Source: Microseira wollei NIES-4236 (lineage in GTDB: Bacteria; Cyanobacteriota; Cyanobacteriia; Cyanobacteriales; Aerosakkonemataceae). From it: 64,000 nt of DNA. Shown piece after piece: positions 42,122 to 54,155 of this stretch. The translations under genes were made by a program, and so were the position numbers. Numbering within the stretch: position 1 is the stretch's first letter; every line of letters begins with the position of its first letter. Location of the stretch: the NCBI RefSeq assembly GCF_020521235.1, contig NZ_BLAY01000031.1, positions 1-64,000 of the forward strand, read 5' to 3'. The notes under the pieces are model-generated. The model was not told the origin of the DNA and did no database searches. It saw only the letters and a list, made by a program, of their open reading frames with translations.

Positions 42122-43843
42122 TTATTTGGATGAAACTATTAATGGTTCTTGGTACAGTGGGATGGTAAACGTAACTGTCGATCCCAGTCCTTCGCCCATG
42201 CTGTAAAAGTTTACTTGACCGCCCATTGTTTCCACTAATTTTTGCGAAATAGTCAATCCCAAACCCGTCCCGCCGTACTTGCGGTTGAGGCCGCCATCGA
42301 CTTGAGTGAATTTTTGGAACAGCCTGTCTTGTTTTTCCAGCGATACCCCAATTCCCGTATCTGCCACGCGTACTACTACCATTCCTGGTAATTCTTGGTC
42401 TTTAAATAATAATTTCTTTTTCTGAACTTCGGCGGTAATTGTCACTCCACCTTCATGGGTGAATTTGATGGCATTGCCTACCAGATTTAACATCACTTGC
42501 AACAGCCGTTGGTAGTTGCCGTAGACGATCACTTCATCGTGGGCCGCTGGTAGTTGAAAGCGCAGGCTCAAATTCTTTTGCTGTGCCTGAGTTCGGGCAA
42601 AGTCATCGACCCGAGCGAACAATTCTTTCAACTTGACCGAGCCTAACTCCAGCTCCATTTTACCTGCTTCGATTTTGGCGATATCCAGAATATCGTTGAT
42701 AATGTTAAGCAGGTGCAGCGCCGAGCGGTATGCTTCTTGGATAAATTCTTGCTGTTCTTCGGGGTCTTCTGCCATTCCCTCTAGGATCAGTTTGAGGAAT
42801 CCGATCATCCCGTTGAGGGGGGTACGCAGTTCGTGGGAGGTGTTGGCGAGAAATTCGCTTTTGAGGCGAGAAGATTCTTCTGCTTGCTGACGCGCTTCTT
42901 CTAATTCTTCGTAGAGGGTGGCGTGAGCGATTGCCGTCCCCACTTGTTCGGCTATTTCCCGCACCAGTTCGATTTCTGCTGGTTCCCACCCACTGCGTCC
43001 GCACTGATACAAGCTAATCAACCCGTTGGGTTCGTTTTTATAATAAGTTGCCACCACCAGCCTTGACTTTTGGTTGCAAGATTCCTGGGGTTCTTCTACC
43101 ACTGTTCCCAGGGTGGCTAATGCCTTCGTTAGACAAGGGTCATCTTTAACTGCTAATGTTTTTCCCAACAGCGAGGGACATTGTTCTTGGCGATACTCTG
43201 CGACGACTCTTACTTCCGGATCGCTCTTTTTATAACCACTGATGATGCAGCGACTCACGCACAACGCTTTTCCCAGTCCATCCACCGTTTGCTGCCTAAT
43301 CGTATCCAGATCCAGCGTGCGACGAATATTTCTGGCTATTTGGGTCAGCAGTTTTTGGTAGTCTTGAGGATTGCAGCTCAGCGCACCGTTTTCTGTTACT
43401 TTGGCTGGAGCGTGACCTGAATGATTCCCCTCTAACTCGTGCGACGGGCTTCCCATTACCAGTACGGTTGTTGCCGTCCCATCTGGCCTCAAAATTGGGC
43501 TGATCGCTAAATCGAAGCGAAAACTATGTTCTTTATATCGAAATTTACAGCTCAACCGTTCTGGAACTTTACTCTCTATAATTTGCCGCACCCGTTGTCT
43601 ATAAGCCGCCGGATCGGCTGGTTCTATTGTCTCTTCACTCCCCGCCGCCATTTCGGCTGCGGATATACCGTAGCGTTCTGCTTCCTGCCAATAAAATGAC
43701 AGATACCGTCCCGAAACCTCTTGGGTATATACCAGTTCTGATCCTATATCTTGCAGACTGGCAACATGACTTGCGCTCAAAGCAGATTCCAATTTATTGT
43801 TAGCTTCTGGTAACGTGCGTTGCAGATGGGTGGACAGGGTCAT
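42122..43843 (-). CDS. GAF-containing sensor histidine kinase
   Basis: The 573-residue cytoplasmic two-component sensor has a PAS-like N-terminal region (~35-130; YTQEVSGRYLSFYWQEAERY), then GAF at ~176-310. The HisKA dimerisation helix follows with phospho-acceptor His337 in FLANTSHELRTPLNGMIGFL. The catalytic ATP-binding domain (~445-568) has N box NLVGNAIKFTHEGG, G1 VADTGIGVS and G2 YGGTGLGLTISQKLVE. There is no membrane helix and no receiver domain. The GAF domain has Cys residues (VSRCIISGYK) but no clear bilin-binding motif can be claimed. No response regulator is adjacent, so the partner is elsewhere. Confidence 0.92.
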   Translation of the reverse strand: MTLSTHLQRTLPEANNKLESALSASHVASLQDIGSELVYTQEVSGRYLSFYWQEAERYGISAAEMAAGSEETIEPADPAAYRQRVRQIIESKVPERLSCKFRYKEHSFRFDLAISPILRPDGTATTVLVMGSPSHELEGNHSGHAPAKVTENGALSCNPQDYQKLLTQIARNIRRTLDLDTIRQQTVDGLGKALCVSRCIISGYKKSDPEVRVVAEYRQEQCPSLLGKTLAVKDDPCLTKALATLGTVVEEPQESCNQKSRLVVATYYKNEPNGLISLYQCGRSGWEPAEIELVREIAEQVGTAIAHATLYEELEEARQQAEESSRLKSEFLANTSHELRTPLNGMIGFLKLILEGMAEDPEEQQEFIQEAYRSALHLLNIINDILDIAKIEAGKMELELGSVKLKELFARVDDFARTQAQQKNLSLRFQLPAAHDEVIVYGNYQRLLQVMLNLVGNAIKFTHEGGVTITAEVQKKKLLFKDQELPGMVVVRVADTGIGVSLEKQDRLFQKFTQVDGGLNRKYGGTGLGLTISQKLVETMGGQVNFYSMGEGLGSTVTFTIPLYQEPLIVSSK

Positions 43844-43969
43844 GAGCGTCTATTTTTTCGCAACAGCTATTGTTATTAATAATGGTAGTAGCGCCTGAGA
43901 CAATTAGACACAAACGCCACTTCTGATGCTACCCGACTCTATAATCCAATGACTACAATACCAACACAG

Positions 43970-44197
43970 TCAATCGTTCCACTCGCCACGGGGAGGTACT
44001 GGCGTTCGCTGCATGGTACGAGTTAATTCGTCATCTCGTTGCGAGCCACCTTTAAGCCATTGCCGAATGGCTACTTCTACAATTTTACTAGGGTCATTGG
44101 TCAAATGCCGTAGTTGCTCAAATAATTCTGCGTCGATCTGGATGGAAACTTCCACCTGATCGGCTGCACGCTGGGTTTCAATTGCTGATTCGTTCAT
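43970..44197 (-). CDS. Small ribbon-helix-helix-like protein (orphan antitoxin candidate)
   Basis: The 75-residue protein has a central VEVSIQIDAELFEQLRHLTN strand-helix and SKIVEVAIRQWLKGG second helix, the RHH/CopG pattern, and an Arg-rich disordered tail ending PPRGEWND. Such proteins usually repress their own promoter and neutralise a toxin encoded downstream. Here the downstream side is the kinase gene's start, and no toxin is present. It is read from ATG 44197. Confidence 0.65.
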   Translation of the reverse strand: MNESAIETQRAADQVEVSIQIDAELFEQLRHLTNDPSKIVEVAIRQWLKGGSQRDDELTRTMQRTPVPPRGEWND

Positions 44198-44945
44198 AGA
44201 CCGTTAAAAATCCGCTGGTTTTTGGGCCAAGCCCGTTAACAGTAGAGGCATCCTCAGTTTAAACTGACCATTATTGCAGGCCAAGCTGTCTTTGACACTC
44301 TGCGGGATATGCGCCGCGCAGATTCTTAATTCACCGAGCGCTCTTACTATGAAACAGTTACCCATTCCATACCAGAGGAGCATCTCTCCAAAAGCTTTTT
44401 GCTCCTTAACAGAAGCGAGTTCCCGGCTGCCCGACGGTACTCTAAATGCTTGATGCTTAAGCCTTTTACCCAGGCAAGCATTTCTGCCTGGAACTCCCTA
44501 AGCTCAGTTTTCAAGGTGCGTTGCCCTTGGGCTACTGGGTGTTTAAACGGGTTCAATACCCTAACCTCTATATTAAATACTACCCTGAAACTGACTTTAG
44601 CGCCCGCCCAGACGGCGAATTTATTCCCAGATGTCCGCTTTCATCCACGCAATAAATTGACGTGGCTTTCAGCGTCCTGATTTTTTAGGTAATTGCTATC
44701 GTTAGCGAATGTAGACGTTTTTGGATTATTTTGCTTGCCCTTATACTTAAGATCCGATGCTACCCTGAGGAATAATCAAATGCAGCCTTCATTATAGCGC
44801 GCTTCGCGCCACGATTTTTCCCCCTGTCATCGGGTTTGCCAAGCTGGAAAACGCGATTCGCCCTAGGGAAACATTAAAATATTTTAAGCTTGGTGTATTT
44901 TCTGTTTCAGATGGATTCGCTGCTCGATCTATAAGCAAAAAATTT
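44198..44945. other. Intergenic region, possibly holding a decayed gene
   Basis: Open frames on both strands (minus 44347-44556; plus 44399-44680) are short and not recognised. Reading the minus strand from ~44690 to 44210 gives several protein-like blocks broken by stops (FQAEMLAWVKGLSIKHLEYR; MLLWYGMGNCFIV), so a relic of a gene or of an element is possible. The last ~150 bases must hold the lepA promoter. Confidence 0.4.
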
Positions 44946-46757
44946 ATGACTGACGCGCCCGTATCTCGCATTCGCAACTTTTCTATCATTGCCCACATCG
45001 ACCACGGGAAGTCAACCCTGGCTGACCGTTTGTTGCAGACCACCGGGACGGTGGCGGCAAGGGAGATGAAAGAACAGTTTCTAGACAACATGGAGTTAGA
45101 AAGGGAACGCGGCATTACAATTAAGCTGCAAGCGGCCCGGATGAACTATACGGCTAAAGATGGTCAGCAGTACGTACTGAACTTGATCGACACTCCCGGA
45201 CACGTGGATTTTTCCTATGAAGTGTCGCGCAGTCTGGTCGCCTGCGAGGGGGCGCTTTTGGTGGTGGATGCCTCCCAAGGGGTAGAAGCGCAGACTTTAG
45301 CCAATGTCTACTTAGCCCTAGAGCATAATCTAGAAATTATCCCGGTTTTGAATAAAATAGACTTGCCCGGTGCCGAACCCGACCGGATAAAGCGGGAAAT
45401 CGAAGAAATTATCGGGTTAGATTGCAGCGGTGCGATTTTAGCATCGGCGAAAGAAGGCATCGGCGTGGATGAAATCTTAGAATCGATCGTCCACCTGATT
45501 CCCCCGCCCAAAGATACTGTAGACCAACGGTTGCGGGCGTTGATTTTTGACAGCTATTACGACAGCTACCGAGGCGTAATCGTCTATTTCCGCGTGATGG
45601 ATGGTACGGTGAAAAAGGGCGATCGCATCCGCTTGATGGCAGCTGGAAAAGAATACGAGATCGATGAGTTGGGGGTACTTTCTCCCAACCAAGTCCAGGT
45701 CGAGTCTCTCCACGCCGGGGAAGTCGGTTATCTAGCTGCATCGATTAAAGCCGTATCCGATGCCCGCGTTGGCGATACGATTACTCTAGCTAGCGCACCC
45801 GCCGCCGAACCGTTATCCGGTTATACCGAAGCTAAACCAATGGTGTTTTGCGGCATGTTTCCCACCGATGCCGACCAATATCCAGATTTAAAGGAAGCGC
45901 TGGAAAAACTCAAGCTCAACGACGCCGCGTTAAACTACGAACCAGAAACTTCCAGCGCGATGGGTTTTGGCTTCCGCTGCGGTTTCTTGGGTTTGCTGCA
46001 CATGGAAATCGTCCAGGAACGTTTAGAACGAGAATACGACCTGGATTTGGTGATTACAGCGCCTTCGGTAGTTTACCGCGTCACGACGAATAAGGGAGAA
46101 GTTCTCTTAATCGATAATCCCAGCACCTTGCCCGATCCGCAACATCGGGAAAAAATCGAAGAACCCTATGTCCAGGTAGACATTATCACGCCGGAAGAAT
46201 ACGTCGGGACGTTGATGGAGTTGTCGCAAAATCGCCGGGGTACGTTCAAAGATATGAAGTACCTGACGGTGGGACGTACTAACTTGACTTACGAGTTACC
46301 TTTAGCGGAAGTCGTGACCGACTTTTTCGACCAGATGAAATCGCGCTCGCGCGGTTACGCCAGTATGGAGTACCATCTGATCGGTTACCGGGAAAATCCC
46401 CTCGTGCGCCTGGATATTATGATTAACGGCGATCCGGTAGATTCCCTGGCGATGATCGTCCACCGCGATAAAGCTTACTACGTAGGGCGCAGTCTGGCAG
46501 AAAAACTCAAGGAACTGATCCCGCGTCACCAATTCAAGGTTCCCATACAGGCGGCGATTGGCAGCAAAATTATTGCCAGCGAACATATTCCGGCGTTGCG
46601 GAAGGACGTATTGGCGAAATGCTACGGCGGTGACATCTCCCGCAAGAAAAAGTTGCTGCAAAAGCAAGCAAAAGGCAAGAAGCGCATGAAAGCTATCGGG
46701 ACTGTCGATGTGCCTCAAGAAGCATTTATGGCTGTTTTGCGCTTGGATAAGGAATAG
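44946..46757 (+). CDS. lepA: Elongation factor 4 (LepA), ribosome back-translocase GTPase
   Basis: At 603 residues it is the normal length. It has GTPase motifs G1 [10 protein letters not shown]3 DTPGHVDF and G4 NKIDLP in the first 140 residues. Domains II and III follow ([40 protein letters not shown]), then the EF-G-like domain V and the LepA-specific C-terminal domain ([40 protein letters not shown]). LepA acts on stalled ribosomes and in ribosome assembly. It is read from ATG 44946 and has a strong hairpin terminator 47 bases after the stop. Confidence 0.98.
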   Translation: MTDAPVSRIRNFSIIAHIDHGKSTLADRLLQTTGTVAAREMKEQFLDNMELERERGITIKLQAARMNYTAKDGQQYVLNLIDTPGHVDFSYEVSRSLVACEGALLVVDASQGVEAQTLANVYLALEHNLEIIPVLNKIDLPGAEPDRIKREIEEIIGLDCSGAILASAKEGIGVDEILESIVHLIPPPKDTVDQRLRALIFDSYYDSYRGVIVYFRVMDGTVKKGDRIRLMAAGKEYEIDELGVLSPNQVQVESLHAGEVGYLAASIKAVSDARVGDTITLASAPAAEPLSGYTEAKPMVFCGMFPTDADQYPDLKEALEKLKLNDAALNYEPETSSAMGFGFRCGFLGLLHMEIVQERLEREYDLDLVITAPSVVYRVTTNKGEVLLIDNPSTLPDPQHREKIEEPYVQVDIITPEEYVGTLMELSQNRRGTFKDMKYLTVGRTNLTYELPLAEVVTDFFDQMKSRSRGYASMEYHLIGYRENPLVRLDIMINGDPVDSLAMIVHRDKAYYVGRSLAEKLKELIPRHQFKVPIQAAIGSKIIASEHIPALRKDVLAKCYGGDISRKKKLLQKQAKGKKRMKAIGTVDVPQEAFMAVLRLDKE

Positions 46758-46803
46758 GGATGCGCTGATTCAAAGGTGGCTGAAATAGCTGCTTTTCCCT
46801 GTA

Positions 46804-46835
46804 GAACCCCGACTTCTCTGGTGAAGTCGGGGTTC
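46804..46835 (+). terminator. Strong hairpin downstream of lepA
   Basis: A perfect 13-bp stem (GAACCCCGACTTC / GAAGTCGGGGTTC) encloses a 6-nt loop TCTGGT. No long T-run follows, so it may act as a processing or Rho-type end. A degenerate half-copy (GACTTCTCTGGGAAGTCGCG) follows at 46846. Confidence 0.7.
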
Positions 46836-47238
46836 TGGGTATAGAGACTTCTCTGGGAAGTCGCGCTTCTGGGTATAGATCCGTAGATGTGCGGTTAAAG
46901 GCGGTGCCTTGGTCAAGTTATTGTAAAGCCAGGATCGAATCGAGTAATTTCTTACCGTGAAGTTTTATCAAGAAATGTCAAGGAAATTTATGGGAGCGCG
47001 GGCTAGAGAATAAAGATTTGATGAATTATAAGGCTAGAAGTTTCGTTTGGCAGCATTCTTTGCTAACTTGCTAGTTGAGTAGTAAGTAAATAGTCTAACC
47101 CAGATATCCCAGCTGACTATTCAAAAGCAATGCTTTTAAATCCCAATCGGATATCAACTGACAACGGAACATTCAAAGGATATAGTTGTTAAAGGCAACC
47201 TTGCCAGCTTGAAATAACGTATCGCTTGCATAAAACCT
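46836..47238. other. Intergenic region upstream of the decarboxylase gene
   Basis: No ORF, RNA gene or repeat family member is recognised. It is AT-rich near 47040-47200 and probably contains the promoter of the intein-bearing gene. Confidence 0.5.
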
Positions 47239-49533
<2,295 letters not shown>

Positions 49534-49692
49534 AATACAAGCTTTTTCAGGGTGTGGAAAATTAGGTTTGCGGACGTGGTAATTCCACGGTGGAATTGGG
49601 GTACTACTACTAATGGTTGCTCATTCTTTAACCGCAAACCCTTGCAATAGCTGAGAAACTCGACCAAAACCAATTAGATTGAGGATTTGAAC

Positions 49693-51084
49693 ATGCGTGT
49701 TTGTGTCATCGGTACGGGATATGTAGGCTTAGTAACTGGCGTATGTCTGGCACATATCGGACATCACGTCATCTGCGTAGACAACAATGAAGAAAAAGTA
49801 AAGTTAATGAAAGCCGGACAATCCCCGATTTTTGAACCGGGATTGTCTGAACTGATGCAGTCTAGCACGGCGGCGGGACTGCTAGAGTTTAGTTCCGACA
49901 TTGCGGAAGGGGTAAAGCACGGAGATATTTTGTTTATCGCTGTGGGAACTCCGCCTTTACCTACGGGTGAAAGCGATACCCGCTATGTGGAAGCTGTGGC
50001 GCGGGGAATCGGTGCCAATCTTAAAGATGGCTATAAAGTAATCGTAAATAAATCTACCGTGCCAATCGGTTCGGGCGACTGGGTGCGGATGATTGTGATG
50101 GATGGTATCGCCGAACGGCAAAAAGTATTGGTAGGTGCGGGTGGCGTTGTCAATGAGGAAACGGTGGAAAAGATTGCCGCCGAGTTTGATGTGGTGAGCA
50201 ACCCAGAGTTTTTACGGGAAGGGTCGGCAATTTTTGATACCTTTAACCCGGATCGGATCGTTTTGGGCAGCAACAGCCAAAAAGCGATCGCCATGATGCA
50301 GCAACTATATACCCCGATTGTCGAGCGCAAGTTCGCCGAAGACAAGTCTTTACCACCCGTCCCTGTGGTAGTTACAGATCTCAATTCGGCAGAAATGATT
50401 AAGTATGCCGCTAATGCGTTCCTGGCGACTAAGATTAGCTTTATTAATGAAGTTGCCAATATTTGCGATCGCGTCGGTGCAGATGTAACCCAAGTCGCCA
50501 AAGGAATTGGTTTAGACTCCCGCATCGGTAGCAAGTTCTTAAACGCCGGTATTGGTTGGGGTGGTTCTTGTTTCCCCAAAGATGTTTCCGCGTTAATCCA
50601 CACCGCCGATGACTACGGTTACGAAGCTCAACTGATGAAAGCCGCCGTCAGCGTTAACCAGCGCCAGCGCTTAATCGCTGTAGAAAAATTACAGCAAGAA
50701 CTGAAAATCCTCAAGGGTAAAACAGTTGGTTTGTTGGGTTTAACCTTCAAACCCGATACCGATGACATGCGCGACGCGCCAGCTTTGAATTTAATCGAAC
50801 AACTCAACCGCTTGGGAACTAAAGTAAAAGCCTACGACCCAATTGTGTCTCAAAGTGGCATGGCGCACGGTTTATCTGGAGTTTATGTCGAAAGCGATCC
50901 AGAACGGTTGGCAGATGGCTGCGATGCTTTGGTATTAGTCACCGAGTGGGCACAGTTCCAAACCTTAGATTATGTCAAAATGGCGAAGTTGATGAACAAC
51001 CCCGTGATGATTGATGGTCGCAATTTCCTCGATCGCAAGGAACTGGAAAACGCCGGGTTCCGTTACGTTGGGATTGGGCATTAA
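49693..51084 (+). CDS. UDP-glucose 6-dehydrogenase
   Basis: The 463-residue enzyme oxidises UDP-glucose twice to UDP-glucuronate using NAD+. It has the N-terminal Rossmann motif GTGYVGLVTGVCLAHIGH, FIAVGTPP, and the substrate Lys/Asn segment EMIKYAANAFLATKISFINE. The catalytic Cys is in GIGWGGSCFPKD, and the C-terminal UDP-binding domain has GLTFKPDTDDMRDAPAL. The ATG at 49693 is preferred to TTG 49687, and the ribosome site is GAGGATT. It follows the decarboxylase by 159 bases on the same strand, and the two steps are consecutive. Confidence 0.96.
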   Translation: MRVCVIGTGYVGLVTGVCLAHIGHHVICVDNNEEKVKLMKAGQSPIFEPGLSELMQSSTAAGLLEFSSDIAEGVKHGDILFIAVGTPPLPTGESDTRYVEAVARGIGANLKDGYKVIVNKSTVPIGSGDWVRMIVMDGIAERQKVLVGAGGVVNEETVEKIAAEFDVVSNPEFLREGSAIFDTFNPDRIVLGSNSQKAIAMMQQLYTPIVERKFAEDKSLPPVPVVVTDLNSAEMIKYAANAFLATKISFINEVANICDRVGADVTQVAKGIGLDSRIGSKFLNAGIGWGGSCFPKDVSALIHTADDYGYEAQLMKAAVSVNQRQRLIAVEKLQQELKILKGKTVGLLGLTFKPDTDDMRDAPALNLIEQLNRLGTKVKAYDPIVSQSGMAHGLSGVYVESDPERLADGCDALVLVTEWAQFQTLDYVKMAKLMNNPVMIDGRNFLDRKELENAGFRYVGIGH

Positions 51085-51159
51085 TAATGCAGATTGCAGA
51101 TTTTAGATGGCAGATTTGATGAAATTTTCAATCTTAAATCTAAAATCTTCAATCTAAAA

Positions 51160-52428
51160 TCACCTCGCCTGTTGTGCAACAAAATGCCAGATTAGTCCGG
51201 CAAGAATTAAGCCTAAACCTGTCAGCCAGATTTGTTGTTCTACCCAGAAAGCTAGGAACAAACAAGCGGCTAAACCCAACAAAGCTAACCATTTAGGATA
51301 TAAGCGATCCCTCTCTGGCAGCTGCAAAGCTGCCAGATTTGTTATGGCGTAATAAATTAAAACGGTAAAAGCGCTAAAAGACCAAGTGGTTTTGACGTTA
51401 CCGATTAGGACTAGGGAAGCGATCGCAATTCCCATCACCCACACCGCTACATCCGGCGTCGTTCCTGTCTGGTTTAATCTTGCCACAATTCTCGGCATAT
51501 CCCGCCTTCTTCCCATTGCCAGCAAGACGCGGGATAATCCTAAAATTAAGTTCAGCAATACCCCCAGCATCGCGGTCATCGCGCCAATTGCGAGTATTTG
51601 CGTCCCGCCGGGAATACCTAAGCGACTCATTACCACTTCCAAAGGCGCAGCAGTTGCTTTACCCAATACATCTGCACCCACTGCACTAACGGCAACTATT
51701 GCTACGGCAATATAAAGTAGCATCGTCAGCACCATCGCCGTAATAATTGCTTTCGGGATAGTGCGACGGGGGTTTCTCGCTTCTTCTCCCATTGTGGCGA
51801 TGCGTCCGTAACCTGTATAGGCGACAAACATTAAAGCGCTGGCGTGGAGTAAATCGCCGATAGAATTAGGGAAAAATCGAGTTAAATTATCAATTCCCGA
51901 TGTTGCTGCGGTGGGTAAACCGGCAAGAATAAAAAAACATAAAGATAGTAAGGTAATAGAAACAATTGCGATATTGGCGAAATTCGAGCGACGAATGCCA
52001 GTCCAAACGATTATAGTGAGGATGAGGACGGATAAAAGAGCGATCGCAACCAGCAATCCCTGTCCAAATAGTCCAAAAAACCTTTGCAGATAACCCGCAA
52101 AACCCAACGCCGCCGTCGCAGCAGAAGCAGTTTTAGCCAACATAAACATCCACCCGGCGGTAAAACCCAACCAAGGCGTCAGATATCGGTAACCATATTC
52201 GTAAGTACCGCCGCTGACGGGATGACTAGCAGCAAGTTGAGCGCTATTGAGGCCGTTACAGATTGCCACAATAGCACCAATTGCCACCGCTAGAATTACC
52301 CCAGAACCGGCAATACCCGCCGCGATACCGATACTGACAAATACTCCCGTACCGATAATCGAACCGAGTCCCATCATCGTTGCGCCTAATACACCCAATT
52401 CTCGCTGGAGTTGCCGGGATGTTGACAT
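51160..52428 (-). CDS. APC-superfamily amino-acid permease
   Basis: The inner-membrane transporter has 422 residues from ATG 52428 (MSTSRQLQRELGVLGATMMG) and about 12 helices. Helix 1 has the APC signature GLGSIIGTGVFVSIGIAAGI, followed by HPVSGGTYEYGYRYLTPWLG and MFVAYTGYGRIATMGEEARN (helix 6 region). It exchanges or symports amino acids or amines across the membrane, and specificity cannot be read. The upstream frame extension to 52449 adds only seven codons. Confidence 0.9.
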   Translation of the reverse strand: MSTSRQLQRELGVLGATMMGLGSIIGTGVFVSIGIAAGIAGSGVILAVAIGAIVAICNGLNSAQLAASHPVSGGTYEYGYRYLTPWLGFTAGWMFMLAKTASAATAALGFAGYLQRFFGLFGQGLLVAIALLSVLILTIIVWTGIRRSNFANIAIVSITLLSLCFFILAGLPTAATSGIDNLTRFFPNSIGDLLHASALMFVAYTGYGRIATMGEEARNPRRTIPKAIITAMVLTMLLYIAVAIVAVSAVGADVLGKATAAPLEVVMSRLGIPGGTQILAIGAMTAMLGVLLNLILGLSRVLLAMGRRRDMPRIVARLNQTGTTPDVAVWVMGIAIASLVLIGNVKTTWSFSAFTVLIYYAITNLAALQLPERDRLYPKWLALLGLAACLFLAFWVEQQIWLTGLGLILAGLIWHFVAQQAR

Positions 52429-52522
52429 TGGGAGTGAACCTGTAAGCAAAGGCTATTTTACATGCTACGACTGGCGGGTTAAGGTTTGATTGTGCTGTGG
52501 TGAGGTGCAGCTATTGTTTTTC

Positions 52523-53156
52523 TTTTTAGTCCCCTTGCGGGGATGAAGTAATTGAAAGCTGCATACGCCAAGTATCAGTTAAATTCCAAGTTCAGCCTGT
52601 TTCAATCCCCTTGCGGGGAGTAGGTAAGTGCGACTTCCCCAGCAACTGCTGATGAATTTAAGGAATACATTATGTTTCAATCCCCTTGCGGGGAGTAGGT
52701 AAGTGCGACTCGTAAGGACGTCAAGTCCGAAACGACCGAGCGCGTCGAGTTTCAATCCCCTTGCGGGGAGTAGGCAAGTGCGACTGTTTATTAAGAGTAC
52801 GGGTTGTTTAAGACAACTCCAAGAGTTTCAATCCCCTTGCGGGGAGTAGGTAAGTGCGACCATTTTTGTTAATTTGGTTTGGCTTTCCCAGTATGCTGTT
52901 TCAATCCCCTTGCGGGGAGTATGTAAGTGCGACCTTGACAACGCCAGAGGAAAGGCAAAAATTTTACAATTAGTTTCAATCCCCTTGCGGGGAGTAGGTA
53001 AGTGCGACTGGTGATGAAGTAGTAGACAAGATTGAAGTCTTCAGGTTTCAATCCCCTTGCGGGGAGTAGGTAAGTGCGACCACAAATATGCTGTTCAAGC
53101 CGGTCCATATATTATAATTTGTTTCAATCCCCTTGCGGGGAGTAAGTAAGTGCGAC
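52523..53156 (-). CRISPR. CRISPR array: nine 36-bp repeats, no cas genes
   Basis: Eight well-kept repeats start at 52599, 52674, 52749, 52825, 52898, 52973, 53045 and 53121, with spacers of 36-40 nt. A decayed ninth repeat at 52523-52558 keeps only the core CCCCTTGCGGGGA. On the minus strand the repeat begins GTCGCACTTAC, has core CCCCGCAAGGGG and ends ATTGAAAC, the usual 8-nt handle of type I and III systems in cyanobacteria. The decayed repeat is thus at the trailer end, and transcription is right to left. Minor variants (CAAGTGCGAC, ATGTAAGTGC, AAGTAAGTGC) occur in repeats 3, 5 and 8. No cas gene lies in the window. Confidence 0.95.
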
Positions 53157-53400
53157 CCCTCGCTTTGAAGCCCTTACCTTGTATGGCTTCCAGAGGCCAT
53201 TTCCGACAGCCTACAATTTTGTGGCTACAAACTCTAAAAAATCTGTTGGAATAAAATCTGAAACCCTTACAGGGCAAAGAACCGACCGCCTCGACGAAAG
53301 AATGGGCTTTTCAGCCATTTTGCGCGATCGCCGGAAATTTTTATAATTGGCGGCAAAATATTAAATTGTCATGGTTCTGAAAGTTAGATTAATTATTTCC
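53157..53400 (-). promoter_or_regulatory. Probable CRISPR leader
   Basis: The sequence on the leader side of the last repeat is free of repeats or ORFs and AT-rich around 53210-53370 (ATTTTTATAATTGGCGGCAA), as expected for a leader transcribed toward the array on the minus strand. The exact promoter is not identified. A HIP1 octamer-like GCGCGATCGC lies at ~53321. Confidence 0.5.
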
Positions 53401-53554
53401 CATCAATCCCCAATTGTCAAGCAGTTTTGCTGGGGACAGGGGTGGATTAGTGCGATCGCCCTCGTTCGTAGTAGGCGCTTGAGTGCCGTTCGAGAATGAA
53501 TTAGGGAGTGCGATCGCACCCGCGCCGCAAACAACATCATCACCAGTTTTCATC

Positions 53555-54100
53555 GGTTGTGTAGGGAAGATGGAATAACGGTTGATTTTTGCCACAGATG
53601 ATCGGATGCCGTGCCCCTACAACCAAAAATCGATTTGGTTGTGATTGGTTGGTGTATCGGCAAGGCGTGGCATAACCAGATGGTTGTGTAGGGGCACGGC
53701 GTCGATAACGGTTGATTTTTACCACAGATTGCAGAATGCCGTGCCCCTACAACCAAAAATCGATTTGGTTGTGATTGGTTGGTGTATCGGCAAGGCGTGG
53801 CATAACCAGATGGTTGTGTAGGGGCACGGCGTCGATAACGGTTGATTTCCACCACAGATTGCAGAATGCCGTGCCCCTACAACCAAAAATCGATTTGGTT
53901 GTGATTGGTTGGTGTATCGGCAAGGCGTGGCATAACCAGATCGGTTGTGTAGGGGCACGGCGTCGATAACGGTTGATTTCCACCACAGATTGCAGAATGC
54001 CGTGCCCCCAAAGTTTTAGATTGATATGGTGTTGATTGGTCGCGTAGGGAACATCGAATAATTGTTGATTTCTACCACAGATTATCGAATGCCATAGCCC
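53555..54100. repeat. Tandem array of ~130-bp repeats with GTAGGGGCACGGC motifs
   Basis: Four units begin near 53555, 53682, 53812 and 53943 (127-131 bp each), and a degenerate fifth starts near 54030. Each has GTAGGGGCACGGCGTCGATA, ACGGTTGATT, CCACAGATTGCAGAATGCCG, TGCCCCTACAACC, AAATCGATTTGGTTGTGATT and GTATCGGCAAGGCGTGGCAT. Open frames over the array merely translate the repeat. The interior differs from the related arrays at 1-392 and 23093. Confidence 0.9.
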
Positions 54101-54155
54101 TACAATATGTCCAGACTTTAAATCTGCAATCTCAAATCTAAAATCTGCGATCGCC

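Noticed and set aside
46804-46835. Possible attenuator or riboswitch after lepA
   Set aside because: It is a simple perfect hairpin at the 3' end of lepA with no conserved riboswitch core and is better read as a transcription end.
52869-53277. Minus-strand frames with repeated RTYLLPARGLK
   Set aside because: They translate CRISPR repeats and spacers; periodicity follows the array, and no real protein signal is present.
53540-53986. Overlapping frames rich in QPNRFLVVGARH or NHNQIDFWL repeats
   Set aside because: They merely translate the ~130-bp tandem repeats.
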